Origin: Ascidiaceihabitans sp029251465
Lineage (GTDB): Bacteria; Pseudomonadota; Alphaproteobacteria; Rhodobacterales; Rhodobacteraceae
Reading direction: 5' to 3'
DNA: 64,000 nucleotides
Assembly: GCF_042932805.1 (NCBI RefSeq)
Contig: NZ_CP170633.1
Span: 4,030,001 to 4,094,000, forward strand
The translations under genes and the position numbers were made by a program. Below are positions 16,715 through 24,058 of the stretch, piece by piece; within the stretch, counting starts at the first letter, position 1; every line of letters begins with the position of its first letter. The notes under the pieces are model-generated. The model was not told the DNA's origin. It saw only the letters and a list, made by a program, of their open reading frames with translations, and made no database searches.

Positions 16715-17593
16715 ATGGACAATTGGGACGAAATCAAGACCGCTTATCAAGTGGCACGTTTGGGCACGGTCAGTGGGGCAGCCGAGGTTCTAGGCGTGCA
16801 CCATGCCACCGTGATCCGCCACATTGACGCGCTCGAAGGACGGCTGGGCGTTAAGCTGTTTCAACGACATGCACGGGGGTATACCTCGACCGAGGCGGGG
16901 GATGACTTGTTTCGTGTCGCCCAAGCCACTGACGACCAGTTCAGTCAGCTGGTCGGCCGCATCAAAGGGCGCGGCACGGACGTGTCCGGCGAATTGGTCG
17001 TGACGTCGCTGGTGTCGCTGGCCCCGTTGATGGCCCCGGTTCTGACTGCGTTTCAGCTTGAACACCCTGACCTGATTGTACGCTACCTGACGGGTGAACG
17101 CCTGTTTCGCCTTGAATACGGCGAGGCGCATGTGGCGGTGCGTGCTGGATCAGCCCCTGAGCAACCGGACAATGTGGTGCAGCCATTTGCGCGGTCAAAG
17201 ATGGGGCTGTTTGCTGCGCGGTCTTATGTTGAATCATACGGCATGCCAAAGGATGTCGCGGATTACGCCAAGCACCGGTTCGTGGGGCAGGACAATGATG
17301 ACAGCCGCGCGCCCTTTAACCGCTGGCTGCGTGAAAAGGTACCGGAGGCGGCACTGACCTTTCGCAGCAATGACGTGCGTGCACTGGAACAGGCGGTTCT
17401 GGCGGGGGCCGGCATCGGGTTTATGGCAATGGCAGAGGCGCAGGTGAACCCTGATCTGGTTGAGGTATTCCCGCACCAAGAAGACTGGTCAGCCCCGTTG
17501 TGGCTGGTCACACATGTGGATTTACACCGCACCCACAAGGTGCAGGTGTTTCTGAATTTCCTGAAAGATCGGTCTAAATCATGGGGCGATTGA
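16715..17593 (+). CDS. LysR-family transcriptional regulator
   Basis: A regulator of about 292 residues. The N-terminal winged helix-turn-helix includes IKTAYQVARLGTVSGAAEVLGVHHATVIRHI and LGVKLFQRHARGY; the C-terminal periplasmic-binding-like domain includes SGELVVTSLVSLAPLMAPVLTAF. The start is the ATG with GAGG just upstream; a further ATG lies 12 bases earlier. The last 13 bases overlap the EamA transporter gene, so the regulator and transporter form one unit. It may control that transporter, a common arrangement, but the effector is unknown. Confidence 0.88.
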   Translation: MDNWDEIKTAYQVARLGTVSGAAEVLGVHHATVIRHIDALEGRLGVKLFQRHARGYTSTEAGDDLFRVAQATDDQFSQLVGRIKGRGTDVSGELVVTSLVSLAPLMAPVLTAFQLEHPDLIVRYLTGERLFRLEYGEAHVAVRAGSAPEQPDNVVQPFARSKMGLFAARSYVESYGMPKDVADYAKHRFVGQDNDDSRAPFNRWLREKVPEAALTFRSNDVRALEQAVLAGAGIGFMAMAEAQVNPDLVEVFPHQEDWSAPLWLVTHVDLHRTHKVQVFLNFLKDRSKSWGD

Positions 17594-18468
17594 CGCCTGG
17601 ACTGCAAGGCCATCTGGCGATGTTGTTATTCTCAGCCCTTGTGGCGGGGTCGTTTTCGCTGGGATCGATGGCTGCGAATGAAATCGCACCAGGCGCGCTG
17701 AATGCCATCCGGTTTGGTATCGCGGCGGTGGTGATCTGGGCGTTTGTGATGGCGAGCGGCGGCGTGCCCAAAGGGTCTTGGGCGGCCCCATGGCGGTATT
17801 GCGTGTTGGGCGCAATCTTTGGAATGTATTTTGTGCTGATGTTCGAGGGGCTCAAGACCGCGCCCCCCGTCAGTGCGGCTGCGGTGTTCACGCTGACACC
17901 GGTTTTGACCGCAGGGTTCGGCTGGTTACTGCTGCGCCAGATTTTGACGCCGCGCATGGCACTGGCGCTTTTGATCGGCGGCTTGGGCGCGTTGTGGGTG
18001 ATCTTTCGCGCGGATTTTGGGGCCGCACTGGCCTTTGAAATCGGTCGCGGCGAGATGGTCTATTTTGTGGGCTGTGTTTGTCACGCGACCTACACCCCGC
18101 TGGTGCGCAAACTGAACCGAGGCGAAAGCGCGCGGGTCTTTTCGTTGGGCGTCCTGATCGCGGGTTGTGTGATTATCACGATCTTTAGCTGGTCTGACAT
18201 ACGGGCTACAGATTGGCTGGGCCTGCCGCGCATCGTCTGGATCACGATCATCTACGTGTCGATATTCGCCAGCGCCAGCACGTTTGTGCTGACCCAATTC
18301 GCCGCGATGCGCCTGCCGTCGGCCAAGGTGATGGCTTACACCTATCTGGTGCCCTCTTGGGTGATTTTGTGGGAAGCGGGACTGGGCAACGGCTTGCCCT
18401 TGCCTTGGGTGGCCATCGGCATATTTCTTACGGTTGTCGCACTGCTGATGTTGCTGCGCGACGCATGA
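17581..18468 (+). CDS. EamA/DMT-superfamily transporter
   Basis: A 295-residue integral membrane protein with about ten hydrophobic segments arranged as two EamA repeats, typical of drug/metabolite exporters (RhaT/YdcZ group). Examples are GSFSLGSMAANEIAPGALNAIRFGIAAVVIW in the first repeat and FAAMRLPSAKVMAYTYLVPSWVILWE in the second. The substrate is unknown. It overlaps the upstream LysR gene by 13 bases and is followed after about 80 bases by a 24-residue ORF. Confidence 0.88.
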   Translation: MGRLTPGLQGHLAMLLFSALVAGSFSLGSMAANEIAPGALNAIRFGIAAVVIWAFVMASGGVPKGSWAAPWRYCVLGAIFGMYFVLMFEGLKTAPPVSAAAVFTLTPVLTAGFGWLLLRQILTPRMALALLIGGLGALWVIFRADFGAALAFEIGRGEMVYFVGCVCHATYTPLVRKLNRGESARVFSLGVLIAGCVIITIFSWSDIRATDWLGLPRIVWITIIYVSIFASASTFVLTQFAAMRLPSAKVMAYTYLVPSWVILWEAGLGNGLPLPWVAIGIFLTVVALLMLLRDA

Positions 18469-18551
18469 AACTGCCCGGCGCACGCAATTTTCAAAAGCCG
18501 CTTGGGGGCTTCATGGGCGATCCAAGACCTGAATAACGAAAGGACAAAGAC

Positions 18552-18626
18552 ATGAGAAACGTTATCTACCTGATAGGGTTGGTTGTGGTTGTTTTGGCGG
18601 TGCTGCGTCTGGCTGGCATTGCCTAA
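18552..18626 (+). CDS. 24-residue membrane peptide
   Basis: A very short ORF encoding MRNVIYLIGLVVVVLAVL and a further six residues, almost wholly hydrophobic after one N-terminal Arg, hence a single membrane helix. A ribosome site AAAGGA stands eight bases before the ATG, which is better than for many larger genes here. It lies between the EamA transporter gene (same strand) and the convergent ArsR gene. Function unknown. Confidence 0.5.
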   Translation: MRNVIYLIGLVVVVLAVLRLAGIA

Positions 18627-18692
18627 AACACCTGCTATTCCCAAATACCGCACCCTGCGCATGTCTTGATCCGCATGTTTTGACCTAATGGC

Positions 18693-19040
18693 CTATTCTG
18701 GATCCGGCGCAGGGTGCGGATTTTCCAACTCGACTTTGAGAAACCGCTCGAATGCATCTAGGTTCACAGGTTCGAACTGCCCGAACCCCTGCATCCAGAC
18801 AGTAGCATCGCGCATCGCGTCGGGTTCCAATTTACACCATTTGACCCGCCCACGTTTTTCCTGCGCAATCAACCCTGCGCGCGACAGGATCATCAGGTGT
18901 TTGGAAATCGCAGCCAGTGACATCTCGAACGGCTCGGCGACGTCTGTGACGGCCATGTCATCCTCCAGCAACATCGCAAGGATGGCGCGACGGGTAGGGT
19001 CAGCGAGTGCTGCAAAAATTGTATCGAGCGAATGTGCCAT
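18693..19040 (-). CDS. ArsR-family transcriptional regulator
   Basis: A 115-residue winged-helix repressor: FAALADPTRRAILAMLLEDD, MAVTDVAEPFEMSLAAISKHL, and LIAQEKRGRVKWCKLEP in the wing. No cysteine metal-binding motif of classical ArsR is evident, so it belongs to the SdpR-like metal-independent subgroup. A TCAACCA/TGGTTGA palindrome lies 40 bases upstream of its ATG and is probably its own operator. It is divergent from atpI. Confidence 0.9.
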   Translation of the reverse strand: MAHSLDTIFAALADPTRRAILAMLLEDDMAVTDVAEPFEMSLAAISKHLMILSRAGLIAQEKRGRVKWCKLEPDAMRDATVWMQGFGQFEPVNLDAFERFLKVELENPHPAPDPE

Positions 19041-19079
19041 GACGCACTACATACGCGCCCCGGCTACCCGTTCGCAAGA

Positions 19080-19095
19080 TCAACCAAATGGTTGA
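19080..19095. promoter_or_regulatory. Probable operator of the ArsR regulator
   Basis: A perfect inverted repeat TCAACCA-AA-TGGTTGA located 40 bases upstream of the ArsR start codon and about 190 bases upstream of atpI. Similar TCAACCA/TGGTTGA sites precede many SdpR-type ArsR genes. Autoregulation is inferred. Confidence 0.55.
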
Positions 19096-19280
19096 ATATC
19101 CACAAACCCGTCAAAACAGGCTATCCGGGGCTGCGGCAGAACAACGCCCCCATTTGTTCTGGTCAAAAATACTCAATAAAACAGTGGCTTAAGGTCATTT
19201 CCGCGACATCAAGCAGGCAGTTGACTCAAGTCCCCTCACATCATAGCAAGCGTGCAAGTCTTCGAGAGGGGAATCCGCAC

Positions 19281-19634
19281 GTGACTGGGCCAGATCAAAA
19301 GCAGCAAATGGAGCAGCTTGAGGCCAAGATCGCCGCGGTGAAAAAGTCGCAAGATCGCGGCCCCGTTCAAGAAGAGCATTATTCTCAGGCGCAACATGCC
19401 TGGCGGATGGTGATAGAACTGGTGGCCGGTTTGGGCATCGGGTTCGGCATTGGATACGGGTTGGATTACCTGTTCGGGACGCTCCCGATTTTCATGCTGA
19501 TCTTTACCATCTTGGGTCTTGTGGCCGGGGTCAAAACGATGATCCGCAGCGCGCAAGAGATGCAAGAGAAACAACTGGCCGAATTGGCCGAAAAAGATGC
19601 AGCGGACATTTCCGCTAAAGATGAGGGAAGCTGA
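19281..19634 (+). CDS. atpI: ATP synthase protein I (AtpI)
   Basis: A 117-residue membrane protein that opens the F0 cluster; AtpI helps assemble the c-ring and is linked to magnesium transport. A charged N-terminal helix precedes two membrane segments: WRMVIELVAGLGIGFGIGYGL and IFMLIFTILGLVAGVKTM. The GTG start is chosen because GAGGGGA stands eight bases upstream; the frame extends back to 19032 without support. A TTGACT box at 19221-19226 may be part of the operon promoter, although no good -10 follows. It ends two bases before atpB. Confidence 0.87.
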   Translation: MTGPDQKQQMEQLEAKIAAVKKSQDRGPVQEEHYSQAQHAWRMVIELVAGLGIGFGIGYGLDYLFGTLPIFMLIFTILGLVAGVKTMIRSAQEMQEKQLAELAEKDAADISAKDEGS

Positions 19635-19636
19635 GA

Positions 19637-20389
19637 ATGGCAGACGACGCAGCAAAATCTGGCGGTCTAGAATTCCACCCGATGGACCAGTTCAACATCA
19701 AGGATGTTTTCGGCGGCGCTGAGATTTCTTGGTACACGATCACAAATGCATCTGTCTGGATGGGTCTTGCGATCGTAGCGGTTGTTGCCTTGATGGTGCT
19801 GACCACGTCCAAACGCGCAATTGTGCCATCACGTGGCCAATCTGTTGCAGAGCTGGCTTACGGTTTCGTCTACAAAATGGTTGAAGACGTGACAGGCAAA
19901 GACGGTCTGGTGTTCTTCCCCTACATTATGACGCTGTTCATGTTCATCGTTTGCGCCAACTTTCTTGGCCTGATCCCGGGGTCTTTCACACCAACATCCC
20001 ATTTTGCTGTGACGGTTGTGCTGGCGATGGCGGTATTCTTGACCGTAACCATTTTGGGCTTTGTTAAGAACGGCGCAAAGTTCCTGGGCCTGTTCTGGGT
20101 GGCATCTGCCCCACTGGCCCTGCGCCCGGTTTTGGCGATCATCGAGATCATCTCGTACTTTGTACGCCCCGTCAGCCACTCCATTCGTTTGGCTGGTAAC
20201 GTCATGGCGGGTCACGCGGTGATCAAAGTGTTCGCAGGCTTTGCAGCAATCGCAGTGGTTAGCCCTGTCGCAATTCTGGGCATCACAGCGATGTACGCCT
20301 TGGAAATCCTGGTGTCCTTTATCCAGGCCTACGTATTTACAATTCTGACGTGCGTTTACTTGAAAGACGCGCTTCACCCGTCTCACTAA
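19637..20389 (+). CDS. atpB: ATP synthase F0 subunit a
   Basis: A 250-residue integral membrane subunit forming the two proton half-channels. The essential arginine lies in the conserved SIRLAGNVMAGHAVIKVF helix; other landmarks are FFPYIMTLFMFIVCANFLGLIPG and FIQAYVFTILTCVYL. The length is typical. It follows atpI after two bases. Confidence 0.97.
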   Translation: MADDAAKSGGLEFHPMDQFNIKDVFGGAEISWYTITNASVWMGLAIVAVVALMVLTTSKRAIVPSRGQSVAELAYGFVYKMVEDVTGKDGLVFFPYIMTLFMFIVCANFLGLIPGSFTPTSHFAVTVVLAMAVFLTVTILGFVKNGAKFLGLFWVASAPLALRPVLAIIEIISYFVRPVSHSIRLAGNVMAGHAVIKVFAGFAAIAVVSPVAILGITAMYALEILVSFIQAYVFTILTCVYLKDALHPSH

Positions 20390-20463
20390 ACACGACTTAT
20401 CTTAACAACGGTGGGCAATCCGTCCACTTATCTATCTAACTTCCAATCGTAAGGAGAATTCTC

Positions 20464-20688
20464 ATGGAAGGTGAACTCGCACACATCGGCGCAGGTCTCG
20501 CAGCAATCGGTTCAGGCGCAGCTGCCATCGGTGTTGGTAACGTTGCAGGCAACTACTTGGCAGGCGCATTGCGCAACCCATCTGCCGCCGCATCACAAAC
20601 AGCGACACTGTTTATCGGTATCGCATTCGCAGAAGCTTTGGGGATCTTTTCGTTCCTCGTCGCCCTGCTGCTGATGTTCGCCGTCTAA
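20464..20688 (+). CDS. atpE: ATP synthase F0 subunit c
   Basis: A 74-residue hairpin proteolipid. Two hydrophobic helices are joined by the polar loop ALRNPSA, and the proton-binding carboxylate is Glu57 in GIAFAEALGIF. The strong ribosome site AAGGAGA and an unstructured-looking A/T-rich stretch before it suit its high copy number in the c-ring. The gap to atpF2 contains hairpins. Confidence 0.97.
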   Translation: MEGELAHIGAGLAAIGSGAAAIGVGNVAGNYLAGALRNPSAAASQTATLFIGIAFAEALGIFSFLVALLLMFAV

Positions 20689-20710
20689 GACTGCTCGAAC
20701 AACAGCGTTG

Positions 20711-20778
20711 CCTGCGATATGTTCGCAGGTGACAAGTTCCTTACGGTCGGGCGGTTTGCACAGATGCATCCCGCCCGA
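20711..20778 (+). other. Two hairpins between atpE and atpF2
   Basis: CCTGCGA-TATGT-TCGCAGG (7 bp) and TCGGGCGG paired with CCGCCCGA across 16 bases (8 bp); a smaller CGCCT/AGGCG hairpin follows at 20788-20802. None has a T run directly after it, so they look more like mRNA-stabilising or processing elements than terminators. They could raise the amount of c subunit relative to the b subunits. Confidence 0.5.
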
Positions 20779-20819
20779 TGTAATGACCGCCTTTTTGAGG
20801 CGTTTGAACGGAGACCAAG

Positions 20820-21347
20820 ATGGCTACCGAAACACACAGTGCAGCAGAGGCAGCAGGCCCCGGCATGCCACAGTTGGATTTCTCGACATGGGGCAACCAG
20901 ATCTTTTGGTTGGTTCTTACCCTGATCGTGATCTATTTCGTTCTGTCGCGTATTGCGTTGCCGCGCATCGCGTCTGTTCTGGCGGAACGTCAGGGCACAA
21001 TTTCAAATGACATCGCAGCAGCGGAAGACTTGAAAGCCAAAGCACAGGCAGCAGAAGCCGCCTATGACAAAGCTTTGGTTGATGCGCGTGCTGAAGCTCA
21101 GAAAATCGTGGCTGAAACCAAGGCTGGCATCCAAGCCGATCTGGACGCAGCCATCGAAAAGGCCGACGCGCAGATCGCTGTGAAAGCAGCCGAGGGCGAA
21201 AAGGTCATCGCAGACATTCGTGCCAATGCTTTGGACAGCGTCAAAGTTGTTGCCAAAGATACGGCCAAAGAAATCGTGACAGCCATGGGCGGCAAGGCGG
21301 ATGCAAAATCCATCACTGCCGCTGTGACTGCACGGATGAAAGGGTAA
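20820..21347 (+). CDS. atpF2: ATP synthase F0 subunit b'
   Basis: A 175-residue peripheral-stalk subunit. One membrane helix near residues 25-45 (GNQIFWLVLTLIVIYFVL) is followed by RIALPRIASVLAERQGTI, typical of b', and then a long Ala/Glu/Lys coiled coil. Photosynthetic bacteria and their alphaproteobacterial relatives have two different b subunits, b' and b, as here. The next gene starts six bases downstream. Confidence 0.93.
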   Translation: MATETHSAAEAAGPGMPQLDFSTWGNQIFWLVLTLIVIYFVLSRIALPRIASVLAERQGTISNDIAAAEDLKAKAQAAEAAYDKALVDARAEAQKIVAETKAGIQADLDAAIEKADAQIAVKAAEGEKVIADIRANALDSVKVVAKDTAKEIVTAMGGKADAKSITAAVTARMKG

Positions 21348-21353
21348 TTTGAA

Positions 21354-21923
21354 ATGCGTATGAGCAAAATCACCCTCGCAGGTGCCACAGCATCCCTGTT
21401 GGCAACACCTGCATTCGCAGCCTCGGGTCCATTCTTTTCGCTGGGCAACACCGACTTTGTTGTGACCCTCGGCTTTATCGTTTTCATCGGCGTTTTGTTC
21501 TATTTCAAAGTGCCTTCGATGTTGGGCGGTATGTTGGACAGCCGTGCAGACGGTATCCAATCCGAAATCAACGAAGCCCGCGCGCTGCGTGAAGATGCGC
21601 AAACTCTGCTGGCCTCCTACGAGCGCAAGCAGCAAGAAGTGCAAGCGCAAGCGGACCGCATCGTGGCATCGGCCAAAGAAGAAGCAAATGCCGCAGCCGA
21701 ACAGGCCCGCGCGGAGCTTGTCAAATCCATCGAGCGCCGCCTGGCCGCAGCAGAAGATCAAATCGCTTCTGCTCAAAACTCGGCTGTGAAGGAAGTGCGT
21801 GATCAATCGGTGATCATCGCTGTGGCCGTTGCACGTGACGTGATCGCCAAACAGATGACAGCCGCCAGCGGCAATTCTCTGATTGACGACGCAATCGCAC
21901 AGGTCGATGCCAAACTGCACTAA
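21354..21923 (+). CDS. atpF: ATP synthase F0 subunit b
   Basis: A 189-residue second stalk subunit. The hydrophobic N-terminus (GATASLLATPAFA, possibly cleaved) is followed by the membrane helix FVVTLGFIVFIGVLFYF and the conserved VPSMLGGMLDSRADGIQSEI, then a long coiled coil that binds F1 delta. It closes the F0 cluster and a strong terminator follows. The F1 genes are not in the window, which is normal for this order. Confidence 0.94.
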   Translation: MRMSKITLAGATASLLATPAFAASGPFFSLGNTDFVVTLGFIVFIGVLFYFKVPSMLGGMLDSRADGIQSEINEARALREDAQTLLASYERKQQEVQAQADRIVASAKEEANAAAEQARAELVKSIERRLAAAEDQIASAQNSAVKEVRDQSVIIAVAVARDVIAKQMTAASGNSLIDDAIAQVDAKLH

Positions 21924-21944
21924 GGTTTGGTTCGAGAAGATTTT

Positions 21945-21975
21945 AAAGGCCTCGCAGTCATCTGCGGGGCCTTTT
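21945..21975 (+). terminator. Terminator of the F0 operon
   Basis: A 13-bp stem (AAAGGCCTCGCAG with CTGCGGGGCCTTT, one G-U pair) and a TCAT loop, running into TT after the stem, 22 bases past atpF. Confidence 0.9.
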
Positions 21976-22126
21976 GCGTTTGGGGCAGCGTTATTTCTGA
22001 TCTCCCACGGGCCAAAGTCACATTTGTTTGGTCCCGCAAAACAAGCGGATTTCCACTTATACCGTCAATTTCTGGAAATGCGTTTGGAAATGGGTCTATC
22101 CTATCTGCATTTATAGGAGCAAATTT

Positions 22127-22657
22127 ATGGACCATCCCGCGTATACCACGCCCACGCGCGATTGGCGCATCGACATTGTTGTCAGTGGAAATATTGGTGC
22201 CGTCTTGCGTGCGAATGCAGCACTTTGGCGGTTCTGGAGCCCTAGCCTAAATCTGTGTTGTGCCAGTCTGTCTACCGGTCTTGGCGTCGGATTGACGGTG
22301 GGGGCCGAATTGGACATGGACGGCGAGTCGATCAGCGCGGCCTTGGCCAGTTCTGCTGGCGGCAGTGTGGACGACCATCTGACCATCACGTGCCCCTTTG
22401 CTGCCAAACAGATCAAAGGGGCGACGATGAACGAAATTGCCTTTGGCGTCACGGGTGGCGTCGCGGAAATTGCAGGCAATGAATTTGTGGTCAAGGACAC
22501 GTGGGAACGCGAAATGTTTGAATTCAAAGGCGGAGGGATTAGCGCGACGATTGGTCTAGGGATCAACATGGGGACGTTTACGCATTCGCGGTTTAACCCG
22601 CCGTTTGCTGTGCCCCCATCCCGGTGGGACGTTTTGGCGTATCAAAACGCGCATTAA
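22127..22657 (+). CDS. Conserved-looking protein of unknown function
   Basis: A 176-residue protein I do not recognise. The ATG has a perfect AGGAG six bases upstream, so the start is secure. There is no signal peptide or membrane segment. The middle is rich in Gly, Ala, Ser and Thr with alternating hydrophobic residues (LSTGLGVGLTVGAELDM, GGGISATIGLGINMG), suggesting a beta-rich fold. Three cysteines are present, two of them adjacent (LNLCCASL). It stands alone between the atp terminator and the convergent GntR gene. Confidence 0.6.
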   Translation: MDHPAYTTPTRDWRIDIVVSGNIGAVLRANAALWRFWSPSLNLCCASLSTGLGVGLTVGAELDMDGESISAALASSAGGSVDDHLTITCPFAAKQIKGATMNEIAFGVTGGVAEIAGNEFVVKDTWEREMFEFKGGGISATIGLGINMGTFTHSRFNPPFAVPPSRWDVLAYQNAH

Positions 22658-22681
22658 CGCGTTGGGGCTGGGTCCGTCGGG

Positions 22682-23449
22682 CTAGGCACCGGTTTCGTGG
22701 TCCAGCCGGAGCTGGGCGATTTTCTCGTTTTTCTGTGCCTTTTGCTGATCACGCAAGCTGTCCTCGACGTAGTCCAGATGTGCGTGAACTGCTGTTTTTG
22801 CAGCCTCTGCATCCCGGACCTGCAAGGCCGCGTTGATCGCGCGGTGCTGGTCCAGCAACACCTGCCGCGTGGTGCGTTGTTTGAACATGACTTGGCGGTT
22901 GTAAAACACCCCTTCGCGCAGCAGCTGGTACATCGAACGCATCATGTGCAGCATCACTACGTTGTGGCTGGCCTCGATAATTGCCATGTGGAATTGTGCA
23001 TCCAGTTGCGCCTCATCCTCGGCATTGCGTTTGGAATGGGCCGCTTCCATCTTGTCGAACACTGCCTGCACAACTTTCAGATCGGTGTCCGAGGCAAGCC
23101 GCGCTGAACGTTCGGCTGCCAACCCTTCCATGTCGCGCCGGAAAGACAGGTAGTCGAAAACCGCCTCTTCGTGGCGCGAAAACAACTGGGTTAAGGCAGG
23201 CGCAAAGGCGGATCCCAAAACATCAGCGACAAAGACACCGGCGCCGGGGCGGGCGGTCAGCAGGCCTGAGTCTTGCAACATGCCAATCGCATCGCGCAGC
23301 GACGGCCGTGACACGCCCAAACGATCCGCCAATTCGCGTTCAGCCGGCAGGCGTTCGCCGGGGCGCAGCACACCACGCAAGATCAATTCTTCGACCTGAC
23401 GCACGACGGCACCAGACAGTTTTTCGGGTTGGACAGTTTGGAAGGGCAT
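22682..23449 (-). CDS. GntR-family regulator, FadR/FCD type
   Basis: A 255-residue regulator with an N-terminal winged helix (SGAVVRQVEELILRGVL, RLPAERELADRLGVSRPSLRDAI) and a helical FCD ligand domain containing the metal-binding pattern D..FH...E (LDAQFHMAIIEAS) and LLDQHRAI plus HAHLDYV. The subgroup includes PdhR, LldR and GlcC, which sense organic acids. No target gene is adjacent. A TTGGT/ACCAA pair around a TATAAT box upstream suggests autoregulation. Confidence 0.9.
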   Translation of the reverse strand: MPFQTVQPEKLSGAVVRQVEELILRGVLRPGERLPAERELADRLGVSRPSLRDAIGMLQDSGLLTARPGAGVFVADVLGSAFAPALTQLFSRHEEAVFDYLSFRRDMEGLAAERSARLASDTDLKVVQAVFDKMEAAHSKRNAEDEAQLDAQFHMAIIEASHNVVMLHMMRSMYQLLREGVFYNRQVMFKQRTTRQVLLDQHRAINAALQVRDAEAAKTAVHAHLDYVEDSLRDQQKAQKNEKIAQLRLDHETGA

Positions 23450-23464
23450 GGGCGGTTTCCTCGA

Positions 23465-23485
23465 TTGGTCAAATTATATAACCAA
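23465..23485 (-). promoter_or_regulatory. Promoter and operator of the GntR gene (putative)
   Basis: On the minus strand a TATAAT hexamer (23473-23478) lies between TTGGT and ACCAA half sites placed symmetrically, 16-36 bases upstream of the start codon. FadR-type regulators bind TGGT/ACCA palindromes, although usually with a shorter spacer. A regulator bound here would cover the -10. Confidence 0.45.
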
Positions 23486-23572
23486 ATAGCCAAGGGGGCA
23501 ATTTGTTCTGAACGTGACCAGTTTTCTGCCCGAATTCAGAAAGTGTTAACCATGGGCTGACACAGTGCAACG

Positions 23573-23983
23573 ATGATACGTTTTATCCCTCTGATGTTGC
23601 TTTTGGCAGCCTGTAATACACCGAGCCAAGCCTTTCGCGATGCGCCTGTTCGCACTGTTACGGTTGACGGTTCGACCTTTGATGTCCGGATCAAGGATCT
23701 ATACGCAGAAGCACTGCGCACTAACGCCCAGTATGCGCCGCGAATGGGTCCAATTGGCGGACGCGCGGCAATCGCGATGGAACAGGTAAGCGGTTGTCGT
23801 GTGCATGATATTTCCGGTGATCAAGCGGTGATTCAGGCACGGCTTGATTGCGGCAGCGGTCTTCCACCTAAAAAGCGAGGCGCGAAGTATTTTGAGTGTC
23901 GTAAAGTCGAAGGGTTCCCTGATCGTGCGTCCAATGAGCCCGATTACATCCTCAATTGCGATCCGGTTCCTCTGCAGTTTTAG
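23573..23983 (+). CDS. Putative lipoprotein
   Basis: A 136-residue protein with a short lipoprotein signal: MIRFIPLMLLLAAC, Cys14 being the lipidation site in an LAAC lipobox. The mature part contains VTVDGSTFDVRIKD near the start and several cysteines (GCRVHD, LDCGSG, FECRKVE, LNCDPV) that may form disulphides in the periplasm. Function unknown. It precedes smc by about 75 bases on the same strand. Confidence 0.7.
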   Translation: MIRFIPLMLLLAACNTPSQAFRDAPVRTVTVDGSTFDVRIKDLYAEALRTNAQYAPRMGPIGGRAAIAMEQVSGCRVHDISGDQAVIQARLDCGSGLPPKKRGAKYFECRKVEGFPDRASNEPDYILNCDPVPLQF

Positions 23984-24058
23984 CACGTAGACCGCGATAT
24001 GTTGTGGATAACTCCGCCGATTGCGCTGTTTGTAGTACGAGACGATTGACAGAGCCCT

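Noticed and set aside
21003..21920. 305-codon minus-strand ORF opposite atpF2 and atpF
   Set aside because: It is antisense to two certain genes and reads as Cys/His/Gly-rich nonsense.
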